From NCBI GenBank assembly GCA_025642075.2, contig JAODUO010000050.1:97501-161500 (forward strand): a DNA stretch of 64,000 nucleotides, written 5' to 3'. The notes under the pieces are model-generated. The model worked only from the letters and a program-made list of their open reading frames with translations. It was not told the origin of the DNA and ran no database searches. Origin of the DNA: Ridgeia piscesae (lineage: Eukaryota; Annelida; Polychaeta; Sabellida; Siboglinidae). Position numbers and translations under genes: made by a program. Shown here in pieces: positions 10,725 to 41,271 of the stretch; position 1 is the first letter of the stretch; each line of letters begins with the position of its first letter.

Positions 10725-13700
10725 GTATTTACCACGTTTGGTTACGTGTGAGATCGTAACACGATCTAGTGAAGTGCCCGATATCTAAAACACTCGTCTG
10801 CACAAAATCTAATATGGGACGATTTGTCTTAAATATACATAAAGTACAACTTTTGCACAAATTAATTGAATATATTCAGTAATAAACCTGTCATGCCGTG
10901 AACGTGCCACGAATGACATAAACAGTCATAATAATAATAAATAGACATGTCAAATGGCGCAGTTTCATTGGTTGCGTCTTGTCATTTATGCGTATTTTAC
11001 TGTTTGTCAGTCCTTTGAGTTTGATTTTTTGCATCATTTAGTTAATGCTCTGGGACCACAAGTCTGAAGAACTGTATAGTTGGGTAACTATCGCATGAAA
11101 CTTGGTTTACATTTATGAAAGCCTTAAGTTTTTAGCCTGTCCTATGCCTGATATTCCGAAAGACCTGTGGCATTGCAACTGCAAAATTATTGCATGCATT
11201 TTATGGGGTTAAAACTTAATAATGAATTAATTTTGCTACTTTACGTTATGATTATATCCAGTTATTTACAGTTGTCACAATCATATCATATGTAGATCTT
11301 GATTTGACGTCTTAGAATTTCTTAGACCAATGCATCTCTATGCAAACCAAGCAGAAAAACACATTACACAGCAATTACCTACAGAGAAAAACATGTGTAT
11401 GTGTAAAGTAATAGTACCAGTTTACAACATGCAATCCATATTTTATTTAAGCATATCTGATAATACATAAGGTGCCATATTTGTAACGATTTTGCTGCTC
11501 TTTCTGTTCACGGTACAGTGGATCGAAGAGTTGAAGGCAAATACTCCCGTGATTGTGAAGAATGCCCCACTTGGGTCCCGCCTTCATGTACTTCTGCGCC
11601 ATGGCAGGAAATGGATGAAAGGTCGAAGTTCAAAACCCTCAAATTCAAGGTCACGTGCCATTAACAGGGAGCGTGTGTGCATGTCGATCACGCCATATGT
11701 GTTCAACGACTGCACTGTCGTGAAACAGCCAAGTGAAACCGTGGAGGATGACGTCACTGTTCAAAGTCTGTCCGTCCAGAACATGAAGACGCTTCTCGAG
11801 ATGGGATACCAAGCCTCATCTCTTGATCAGCTCCTTGACCTCTCCGGTGCAACGTGCGGCTTCTCCCATCCATACAGTTACACTGGGGATGACATAAGCA
11901 TCGTTGAGGGAAACTTGTCACAGTCCCAAATGTCTCCTGTGAATTTGGAAGAACTGGGATCCGTCGATGTCAACGATGTCAAACACATGCAACACGACGT
12001 AGCAGAAGTATGTGTCGGCAATTTCTACGATGATGACATTATCTGTCGAGACAGCTTCCAGGTGAACATGTCTTGCAGTTCAGCTGGTATGGAGAACACA
12101 GGTTACGAGCTACTTTGCCAAGCGATGAATGAGAGTACATGGAAAGACAAGACGGATGGCTTCCCGATATTGTTTTCACCTTTCAATGACACTATGAATC
12201 AGCTGCAGTGCTCATCGCCGATGGAAAGTTCGCCAGAAGAGAATCCACCAGAGGGACGCTACCAGAAGCCGAACCAGGACGAATTGACTGTGATACAGGA
12301 ACACATGGAAAACTACGTATGTTATCATAATAATTATTACCTATAAAATATATGTAAAAATGGCGCCAGTTCAGGTTATGCACCCGCAGTTAACAGTTTT
12401 TTCCAATGGAAAGAGTAAACTGTAGAGCAGTAAATAAAACAATTAAAACTGAGAAGCATGTTCTCATTTTATAATTATTACATCCAATATATATATATAT
12501 ATATAAACATTTGTAAAATATTGTATTTATAATTTAATTTGAAGTAAACAGTTTTTTTAATAACAAGATAGCCAACATGTGTGTGACACATTCAGAGAAT
12601 GTAAAAATCATTTTAATATAACTATTCGAACTGTATAAGATATTGAGTTATACTAATTCTGCATGCTGCAAACGTTCTCTTTTTTCCAGTTACCTAAGGT
12701 CTTCAAAAAAGGACACAACTATCGACTTTATCGCCCAGATGTGATCTTCGAAAATAACTTCTCAAAGCAACCAAAGACTACAGTGTGAGTTCAGAACTGT
12801 AATAAGCTGCTAATGCTAATGGGGCATTTAACATAATTCATTAGATTTTATGTCTGTAAAGATGACATGTTTCTGTTTTATTGTTTAAGATTGAAAGTTA
12901 ATTTTGTGTTGTTAAAAAATTAAGTCTCATCTGCAGTAATAATTTTTATTTAAAATATTATTTGTAGCAGAAAACATGATGATTACAAGTTTATTTCAAA
13001 TGTTTGTGTTACTGTTATATAATCTCATGTATAATGGTTTTAAAATGCATGGTTTATAATTAATAATAAGCAAGTCTTTAAGTTGATATTGGCTGTGATT
13101 TGCACGTGTTGTGGAATGACATTTCTGACACAACGTTTTTTGTGTGTGACTGTGTTTCGGTATGTCAGATTAATTACAAAATGACTGGTGGTACTATTCC
13201 TCATCTGATTCCAGTGGACTGACACCATATGCTATTGAAATAGCGAAGCTGCGCATGTTTGCACACTTCAAGTATGCAAACGTGCGCCTGCAGGTGCTCA
13301 AGATCACGACACACTTAGACGATGGCTCGGTGTGTGTACACTGGCGTGTCAGTGGCATCTCGCAGAAACGCGCCTTCATGTTCTGGAAGTTTCTGCCCTG
13401 GGTCTACAGGAAGTCCATGACAAATGAGGCAGAGTGAGTACCTTGGTGTTCAGAGTAAGTACTCTGATGCTCAGAGTAGTGTAAATACTTGGGTGTTAAG
13501 TGTAAGTACATTGGTACTTGGTGCTTAGAATGCTCGGGATGAGTACATCCCTGTGTTCAGAGTAAGTTCAGAGCATTGAGTAAGTACATAAATTATGTGC
13601 GCTAAGCAGAAGAGTGCTCTAAGCAGACATGGGGTCAAATACATTTGTATTTGAAAATATTTATATACTTTTTTAAGTATTTGTATTTGACCTGTAGGAA

Positions 13701-14865
13701 TAAAAAGTATTTGCATTTGTATTTAAATACTTTCTTAACGTATTTGACATTTTTAAACACAGTGACCACAACTTTTGTTTGCTCAGAGCCAGAGGATGGA
13801 TTAGCACCTGACAGTGACCATAGGTCAATATCCCCTTTGTTCTTTAGTTAGGCTCCAAGCTGGCACCACACTATTCTGGTTTGCCGGCTGTCTTTCTAAT
13901 TGAGCTGTCACACTTCCTTACAAGATTCTAGCAGTCATTAGCATTGTCTCTTCTGAGGGCAACAAAAGGCATTTTATTAGGGATCTCCTAGCTTAATGTA
14001 ACAAACAAACAGGTTATGCCCTTTATCTCTGTGGATAGACGTTTCTGAGTCAGTTGTCACTGTGATGTAGTTTGCAATAACAATACCCCATAGTACTGGT
14101 TTGCCTGTCATTGTATGACTAAAACACTAATTATGCCTGTAAACTAGATGTCGCAATATAATCTGCTTTTCTTTTACCTATTATAGTAACATATCCTGAA
14201 AATGAAAAGTGCGACATCTACCTTCTGGTATGAAAGCCACTGTGATTTTTTGGGAAGGCAATACGCTCACTAACTGTCCGATGTACTTTCTCGTAGGTGG
14301 ACTGATGGCATTTCTACTTTCTACGTGACTGGGGGTGATGGACTTATCAGCAAGCACAAGCTGGACAGGGTGGGTAATCCAGTCAAGTATTGTAATGACA
14401 AGCTGATGAACTATGTTTGTACATGGTGAAACAGAAGATAGTCTATTGCACAAGGCCCCAACAATTTTGGTTGGGGGGTGTGCAGAAAAGTATGGCTATT
14501 TCGGCAAATGTTGAAGTGTTCATGCATGCATTTTATGAGTCCGGAGGTATTTTGGAGTGATTTTTGTAACTTTTGATCAGCATAGCGGTAGTGTATATAA
14601 AGATATTTCAACTTTTTAAGTGGTGCAGTTTTCTTATAATCCAACAAAACATTAACAACTGGAAAGTCAACAGTGGTATGTGCCCTGCGACCTTATGACA
14701 TCATCAGATGTCTTTTAAACACGCAATGATTATAAATTCGTCTAACACGAATCTCTCGGTCTGAATATACTTTTACGTTTGCAGGTAATACTTGACCGAG
14801 AGGGGGAATTGAAACTTGCCGAGGAGAAGAAGCTAGCTGCGAAGCTAGGATTGGCAGCATCCTAG
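10578..14865 (+). CDS. C6orf136: DUF2358 protein, C6orf136 homologue (470 aa)
   Basis: Six exons (10578-10724, 11519-12316, 12690-12784, 13215-13433, 14297-14369, 14785-14865) join in phase to 1413 nt. All introns are GT...AG. Residues 1-49 are Arg/Leu/Ser-rich with almost no acid until residue 14 (MLTLLLRVRLFK), as in a mitochondrial presequence. Residues 50-300 are poorly conserved and acidic. Residues about 305-445 form the DUF2358 domain: an LPKVFKKGHNYRLYRPDVIF start, a KLRMFAHFKYANVRLQVLKI helix-strand, WRVSG, and DGISTFYVTGGDGLISKHKL, which align by eye with the human C6orf136 C-terminal domain. The last exon is a charged Lys/Glu/Ala tail ending AAKLGLAAS. Human C6orf136 is reported mitochondrial; biochemical role unknown. 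Exon 1 is too short for a simple ORF search but joins exon 2 in phase 0. AATAAA lies 955 bp after the stop. Confidence 0.9.
11519..12316 (+). CDS. C6orf136: C6orf136 exon 2 (large, low-conservation exon)
   Basis: Acceptor TTTCTGTTCACGGTACAG, then 266 open codons (WIEELKANTPVIVKN to VIQEHMENY), donor GTATGT. There is no ATG at the upstream edge of the frame, so it must be spliced to an earlier exon. The end carries the first helix of the DUF2358 domain. Confidence 0.9.
12690..12784 (+). CDS. C6orf136: C6orf136 exon 3
   Basis: Acceptor CTCTTTTTTCCAG, LPKVFKKGHNYRLYRPDVIF and onward, donor GTGAGT; leaves with 2 nt. Confidence 0.9.
13215..13433 (+). CDS. C6orf136: C6orf136 exon 4 (domain core)
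   Basis: Encodes KLRMFAHFKYANVRLQVLKI and VHWRVSG; acceptor CTGATTCCAG, donor GTGAGT. Split codons at both ends fit neighbours. Confidence 0.92.
13633..13692. repeat. Inverted repeat in C6orf136 intron 4
   Basis: GGTCAAATAC at 13633-13642 pairs perfectly with GTATTTGACC at 13683-13692, amid GTATTTG-rich DNA that continues to 13749 and ends in another GTATTTGAC. The style recalls hAT-type MITE ends but no target duplication was identified. Confidence 0.4.
14297..14369 (+). CDS. C6orf136: C6orf136 exon 5
   Basis: Acceptor CTTTCTCGTAG; WTDGISTFYVTGGDGLISKH to LDR; donor GTGGGT. Confidence 0.9.
14785..14865 (+). CDS. C6orf136: C6orf136 exon 6 (terminal)
   Basis: Acceptor TTTTACGTTTGCAG; VILDREGELKLAEEKKLAAK to TAG. 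Short, charged tail. Confidence 0.88.
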   Translation, partial: VILDREGELKLAEEKKLAAKLGLAAS

Positions 14866-15825
14866 CTGCATCAGACAATGGCAACATCTCAAGGCCATTA
14901 TTGGCGACTCTATGCACAAGTTTCTCTGGGATTAAGCAATTCTATGCCACTTTCGTTTTGCAGAAATATATAAGTTTTGCTTTGTGTCTGATCCTGTATT
15001 TCCCCCGCGGGTCACAGATAAATCGTCAGTGATATTATTGCGATACCTCACAGTAGCCATGTTTTCCTGGGGACAGGAAGTACAGTGGTGACATTAGTTA
15101 ACTTGGTTGTGTTTGGTGTTGTGATCATGTGACAACTGCGTAAATGATAGGTTGATTTAATTTGCATATACAGTATTCGCATTCATTTAAATGCACTCAC
15201 CGTCACGTGTCTGCACTGTTATGTCTGTCTGTCAGTCCACGGCACTGATTCACAGGGAAGGATGGGTGGGACTTGTCCAACAGGTGGCACTTACTGTAAG
15301 AGCAGAAATTCAGAAGCACTCGTGTACTTTACAAGATGTGTATCCGGTGAAATCCACTGCATTTGGAGGTTGCTAGTTAGCAAGCAAGACAGAGGACCAC
15401 AGAGTCAGGTTTTGGATTGTGTGTGTGGTTTATTATACGTGCAATGCTGCTCACTCGTTTTCCTTGCCGAGGTATACGATTATGCCGTGACAGGAGCTGT
15501 AGCGTAGTGTCATGTACAGATCTGTATTTTAACAAAGGGTGGCAGAGGCATTACGATAAGTTGGGTTGAATTAGAAATGAAGGGCTCCTGTCTAACATCG
15601 CCTCACACCCCATTTATCAAAGAACACATATTACATGTAGTTCATAGGTCGGTCGCAGACTGTTGTAAAATGAGAAATGCACCCAAAAGAAAGCTTGGTG
15701 GGTATGTTATAAATGTACAGGGTCTTGGGACGAGTTACAAAGACGTCCAAAGGTGATAGGAAAACGAGGACTTGTTGTAATTGTCAACTGTTCCTGTTTT
15801 GCCTGAGTGGAATGGCTTGAATAAA
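14866..15825 (+). other. C6orf136: Probable 3'UTR of C6orf136 with poly(A) signal
   Basis: Unique sequence of higher GC content than the flanks, with no supported coding frame, ending in AATAAA at 15820-15825. Extent inferred from the hexamer only. Confidence 0.5.
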
Positions 15826-17780
15826 ATGTAATTAAGGTACACTATTTTGTTATCACTTCATACTTGGAGTTGACTCTACAGTACGATACAGTTTTACAAA
15901 GTCTCATGATTTTGGCATGAGTCACGTGCGGTTAACGTCGAACTCGCACTCACATCCTCACACATTAACCTGCAAATCCTGTGTATATTTGCCAGTTCAA
16001 ATTTTATGCTACCTTGTTAATTTCATATTCACATATTGCTATATTTATTCATATGCTCTGGCTGGTAGTGCAAAGCTATTAATTTATGGATGGTTATTTT
16101 ATCGCCGTTTTTATTGTGTAGAACATTTTCATTTGGTGAAAAAGGACAGTGTTGCCGTTTGTTTTGTAACTAGACTACAGGTACACTTCCCCAACCACAT
16201 TGGCATGTCATGTAACGTGCCTGATGAAACCACTAGGAAACCTGATGCACCTGTCCTGTGAAAATTTGTTTCAAAGACGCACAATCAACATGCTGCCCTC
16301 TGGAGGATAACTATGAACTAAATTGGTCCTCTGGTGGATAGTTCTGTCTATTTATAGCATTTTGTTACGATGCCAGGCGTGTTGTATAAACTATTTTATT
16401 TGCCGATTCACGTTGCTCTAAATGTCCCGAACACTACCTAAAACTGGATTATGTGTACATGAATCCAACTAAATAGTTTTCATTACAATGAGCTTCCCAC
16501 TTCTTTGTTAAACAAATATTTGAGACAATGAAAATATACTCTAATGATACTTAAAAAATAGATTTACCATGTTTATGATGGTGCATGTCGATTGTGTGTA
16601 TAATAGGTAACAAGATACCGTTTAGAGAATTTAAATATCTTCATGCAGTCAAAAATTATGGCCATTTTAACTTTTCAAAAAAATTATTAAAAAAAATTGT
16701 GATCACTGCACAGCCTGCTGTGTAGAATATGTTCATACCGGGTCTGGATCACTCAACTGAAATGCAGTTACAAACTGCTTTAACCTTATAGTTTATCAAA
16801 CACGTTTGTAAAAACAATTTTTTGACCTCAATATAGTATGACATTGAGATGGATATGACCTTGAAATAGCACTTTATATCCAATATATTACCTATATTAT
16901 TTGGTCAATTTTTCGGATGATTTGTCGGACTTTTAGCAACTTTTTTCTATTCAACTGTCTTCAGGGCCCAGTAAATTGTTCTGCACCCACAGTGGAAGCT
17001 AGTGTACTCTTAACATAATTTATTATAAGCAGCGTATTGATTAGCATAGGAAATCTCACTATGCCTATACTTAGTGATAGGCTGCTCAAATAAACATATA
17101 CATTTTAAATATTAACCTCAATAGAAATATTATACATTTAGATATTTATTCACATCTAAATAGCTTTTTGAAATATTATCATGTTCAAAGATGCAGTTAG
17201 ATTAGATATTAGATTACTCCAAGATGACCATCATTGCGTCAGCGCAATCCTGAACACATGGGTGGTAAATTCAAAACAACTTAGCTACAATGCACTACAT
17301 GTGATTTGTATGAAAATTTCAGCCTTCTTATTAAATATTCATCTAACTACTAGCCAAACTTCAGAAAACTTCCTCAAAGTTCTAGGAAGATATAATTATC
17401 CGAACAATTTATCTTACAATTTTACAATTCACATGTTGGCATTCTCTGTCATCTTGGGTCTCAGAAAAATGTGATTTCACCGTCATACGATTAATACGAG
17501 TCTCTTAAAAGGAGTTTCCCTGGGCCTCCCCTCATGAGTAGAAAAGCCTAGTGGACAGAAATTTCAACCAACTTACCCACGTGCCCCTAGCGGATTTGCA
17601 GGTCCCTACTAATGATAAAAAGTAGATATATAATTTGCCTAGAAGTTTCAGAATCTGAATATTGGGGGCCAGAGTTAATCAAGAACCTACAATTGCATCC
17701 CATTGGGGCTTATAAAAACTCCCCAATATTAGATAAGACAACCCTCCCTGGTCCCAGTATACATGTATGTGCTATGTCAG
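15826..17780. other. Intergenic, no supported gene
   Basis: Mostly AT-rich unique sequence between two convergent genes. Plus-strand frames at 15917-16261 and 17181-17474 are open but have no recognisable features or flanking splice sites. Confidence 0.4.
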
Positions 17781-17958
17781 GGTTCTTGTTACGGGCCGAG
17801 ATCTGGGTAATTTACCTGGCTCTGAAGGCTCGTGTACCTGCGCCACTGGCACTGAGCTTGATCTTCAAGGATATTGACACAAAAGAAGTTGTTAATATTA
17901 TTACTGTACCCAGAAGCATTGTAGACGAAGGAAGATATTTTATTATCACTGGCATCAG
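17781..17958 (+). other. Orphan exon-like open segment
   Basis: A 178-bp open stretch bounded by ATGTCAG and CAG|GTAATT inside a longer plus-strand frame (17612-17962). The translation contains LALKARVPAPLALSLIFKDI and TVPRSIVDEGRYFIITGIR, which reads like a beta-rich extracellular domain rather than random sequence. No partner exon was found nearby. It could be a pseudogene fragment or a chance frame. Confidence 0.3.
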
Positions 17959-18500
17959 GTAATTACACTTGTATATGTCAATGATATAACGTTACTGTTT
18001 AACTTTAGTGCATTTATCGATGACATATTCTCCATATTATCTATGGCACCGTGAGCTGTATTTTTTTGATGTCACGTGGCACTAATTTATAGCGATTTGG
18101 CCCAGGACTGGGCATGACAAGAGGTCCCTGTTATAGTGGTCGTGGTCCCAGCTATGGCCATACTTAACAAAAACCCTGTGTATAATATATACACATACAG
18201 TGTCACTATTGATTATATGTTTAAATTTTCGTACATTCTCTCACACGCATACACACGTGTTCATGCATTCACCCCCATTGCTAATATTTCCACTGGACCA
18301 GCACCCATCTACCAGATCGCACAGCATCGGTATCTTCCCACGCTGCACTTAGTTGTATCCCACGTATCCTGGCATCATTGCCCTGGGATAGAACACCCAC
18401 TGAGGAAGACAAACGTCCCGACCGTCCACTCCAAGCAGTGACCTGGATAATGCAATAAACACTCGATCCGATTACAGTGTAATCTCATTTACTGACAGTG
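17959..18500. other. 3' flank of DUSP12
   Basis: Probably includes the DUSP12 3'UTR on the minus strand. No strong poly(A) hexamer lies close to the stop; one AATAAA on the minus strand at about 17939-17944 is possible. Confidence 0.35.
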
Positions 18501-37264
<18,764 letters not shown>

Positions 37265-37318
37265 CCCTTGTAATCACACTACAAACACATACAAAGACAG
37301 TACAATACAATATGAAGA

Positions 37319-37400
<82 letters not shown>
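37319..37400. repeat. (TA)n microsatellite upstream of DUSP12
   Basis: Pure TA tract from about 55 to 137 bp upstream of the DUSP12 ATG, i.e. in its promoter or 5'UTR/intron. Confidence 0.95.
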
Positions 37401-37402
<2 letters not shown>

Positions 37403-37426
37403 CAAATTATAGAAAGTCATTAAAAC

Positions 37427-37683
37427 AATAAGAGACGCGGTAGAGCGCCGGACTGTCAATCGAGGGGACGGTGGTTCAATCCCACCTACCGCCGTTTCGA
37501 AACTTAGGTAATTTTGGTCACCCAACATTTGTCTGTGTTTTTCGGAAGAGACACTAAACGCTGGTGGTCCCTTCTATCTGGTGTCTATGCCAGGGGAAGT
37601 AAAAGATCCCACACAGGGGGTAAATGTGTAACCTGTAGTGGACTCACTAATTCTAGAGAAGAACCCCTGTTACTACACGTTTG
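37427..37683 (+). mobile_element. tRNA-derived SINE
   Basis: The head resembles the 3' two-thirds of a tRNA: GCGGTAGAGCGCCGGACTGT with loop CTGTCAA (Asp-type GTC anticodon), then B box GGTTCAATCCC (37473-37483) and CACCTACCGCC. The acceptor 5' half is missing, so it is not a tRNA gene. The body continues through CAGGGGAAGTA and AAATGTGTAACCTGTAG. TA arrays flank both ends. Copies of the 3' part lie at 9099-9171 and, inverted, near 37941. Confidence 0.75.
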
Positions 37684-37689
37684 CGTTTA

Positions 37690-37696
37690 TATACAT

Positions 37697-37775
<79 letters not shown>

Positions 37776-37787
37776 CTATATATAATC

Positions 37788-37859
<72 letters not shown>

Positions 37860-37886
37860 TATATCTATATATATATATATATATAT
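37690..37886. repeat. (TA)n microsatellite
   Basis: Interrupted TA tract lying between a SINE 3' part and its inverted partner. Confidence 0.95.
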
Positions 37887-37937
37887 CAGGTCTCAGGTGA
37901 TTACCTCCAAACAGCCCAAACTTGGGCTAACGCAGGA

Positions 37938-37965
37938 GTTGTTCTTCTCTAGAATTAGTCTCACA
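37938..37965 (-). mobile_element. Inverted SINE 3' fragment
   Basis: GTTCTTCTCTAGAATTAG (37941-37958) is the exact reverse complement of 37647-37664 in the SINE, followed by a shared TCAC-type extension. Confidence 0.5.
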
Positions 37966-38722
37966 CTGGGTAATGAGTGGACTAAACCAATCAATAGTTA
38001 TGATAACAAGAATAGAAAAACTTCAACAGTTCCATTATCCTCAGCTCAAAGACGCGACATACAAACATCATAATTGTGAAGAGGCAGGAATCATTCTTGG
38101 AGCATGGAACCACCATCAATTTAAGACGAGAATATGATGTCAAACAGATGACTTGATTTTTTTGGAAAACAATTACCGTTGTTTCAGATGATTTTCCTAG
38201 TAACAGGAAGTCAGATGAGTCCAAACTTTGGAACAGAGGAAGTGTGTTTGCCAGAACTGAGCTTAGTTTTAGAAAACAAATTTGGTTGGGGAAAGGATGA
38301 TCTAAAGTGCCCTGTGGACGCCAGAAAAAATGCAGGTGATTAACTTAATACAACGATTTATTATACTACTAAACACAAAATTATGTCAACCTTTCCAGAA
38401 TTTCAGTGGCACAATAAAGCCAAAGGAACATATTCTCAACAATCATCAACAGGGGTGAAAGGTCATCAACAGAGGTGAAAGGTGAACAAGTGATATTAAA
38501 AAGACAGGCATTTACATGGTGGCAACATGACACTGTATAATTCCTGCTGATTTAACGCTGAGAAAGTTTATGAGTTGATGTTTGTAAAGGCAGCTACGCA
38601 ATTATTTAGAAATAATAATATAGTAATAATAAAACTTTATTTGCCATATTCAACATGCAGATACATTTCATGTTAAATAGGAATGTGTTTTGGCACATAT
38701 ATAATAAAATGAAATATGACAA

Positions 38723-38760
<38 letters not shown>

Positions 38761-39426
38761 GTCTTTAAAATTCTAAATAAAAAATATTATTTTTTATCTA
38801 ATAAGTAATATATCTCAGAAGTCCTTTAAAAAGATACATTATCTCTTTAAAAATAATTGTAAGTTAAGTTAGTAAATAAATATATCTAAATATATATCTA
38901 TCTAATTTCATTAATTCGTAAATAAAAACAACAACAATATTGATACAAACATTGGCACAGGAATATGACAATGAAAGTAGGCGCTTGAATTATAAAATTT
39001 GTAAAAATATAAGCATTTGTATATAATGTACATGTGCATGTTCGTGTCTAACACTAACTGGACTATATGAGTACAGCACTGTTTATCACATATTCCAAGA
39101 AAAACCCAGAGGAATAAACTCCATTACAAGTGACTATTAGGACAGACATAAAACAGACATACACTGTGTTGGCACAGAAAGTACATCAGCACTTTCCTTG
39201 TAATGTCTGCCCACACATCAGACAAGATTTAACAAAATTGCCACCTAGACAATCAACTCTAGATGGCAGGTGGACAAGGAAGCCCTTTGGCTTATCTAGA
39301 GTCCAACCAATCTATCTAAATGTACCCCGCCCTTCTTAGGTATATGTCGATTTGTTTTAATCTACTAGCACGTACACAATCAGCTGATGATCTGTTGCAT
39401 TAATTTACTGTTCTTTGTGAAAGACA
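37966..39426. other. Intergenic, no supported gene
   Basis: AT-rich DNA with a short (TA)n at 38727-38756. Nothing coding is supported. Confidence 0.45.
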
Positions 39427-40312
<886 letters not shown>

Positions 40313-40384
40313 CATCCATAGAATTACACCAGATTTGATGGTGTCAAAATAAAGTTTGATTATTATTGTTATTACACACTGGAG

Positions 40385-40632
40385 TCACATACGCATGAAC
40401 CAACGCACTCACTCACACACCACATCATATCACACACACATACTCACACACATATTCCCACACATCACATGCACACCACACACACACCAATCACACACCA
40501 CACTCACACACACAATACTAACACACATCACACACGCACACACATCATACCCGCACACGCCACACACACACACGCACACTAACCACACACACACGCACGC
40601 ACACTAACCACACACACACGCACACACACACA
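40385..40632. repeat. Degenerate CA-rich repeat
   Basis: Continues the CA-rich region after a short unique gap that contains AATAAAGTTTGATTATTATT, a sequence typical of a non-LTR element 3' end or a transcript end. Confidence 0.75.
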
Positions 40633-41226
40633 TGGCCCAGCCTCAGCCCTAGACCTGCCAGAGAGAGTGGAGAGTGGAGAAAGGAGAACGTCGATTGGCA
40701 GCGAAGAGGTTACAATGACAAATATCTACCTCCTCCTCATCAATTCTCCTGCGACACGACTGAAGCAATCGTTTTATCACCTTATTGGACGTGCGGGACT
40801 CACATCAATGAAGGCGTCCAATCGGACGGCACCAGCAACCGGGAGACGACAGCTTCCCCACTGAGTGTGCACCAGACGCCTGGACGAACAGACACATGTC
40901 AAAGGTATTTAAGTGAAAGTTTGATGAAACTCAACGGAATCTAATTACGATCAGATAGTGACATTTCGCAGCCTCCGTTCTGCACCGACACATCGACTGT
41001 TCCGTCAACTCTGTATCACTTCCAGGAAGTGACATCATTAGTCGACGTGCTGACATTGGGATGTGAAACAACCACAAGACAACGCAGTGTGATGTGTAAT
41101 GCTGCACGGCGACAAACTTCCGACAGCAGAGTGCCCAGTCAATTTTATGCCGATATGAAGATGGAGTGATTATTTCAGAATCAAGATTGTTTACGGGGAA
41201 ACTACAACATCAGTGTTTGTTCAACA

Positions 41227-41271
41227 ATGGTCTCGGCTAAGAAGGACACGCATCCCCTTCTGCCTATTAAG
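41227..41271 (+). CDS. Possible first coding exon of an unidentified gene
   Basis: ATG GTC TCG GCT AAG AAG ... encodes MVSAKKDTHPLLPIK and ends at AAG|GTAAGT, a perfect donor. The 340 bp upstream is GC-richer than the surroundings, as in a 5'UTR. The dileucine and Pro-rich short first exon is of a kind seen in membrane transporters, but the protein is not recognised and no second exon was found in the window. Confidence 0.35.

Noticed and set aside
37433..37493. tRNA-Asp gene
   Set aside because: The 5' acceptor and D-arm half is missing and the sequence continues into a SINE body with copies elsewhere.
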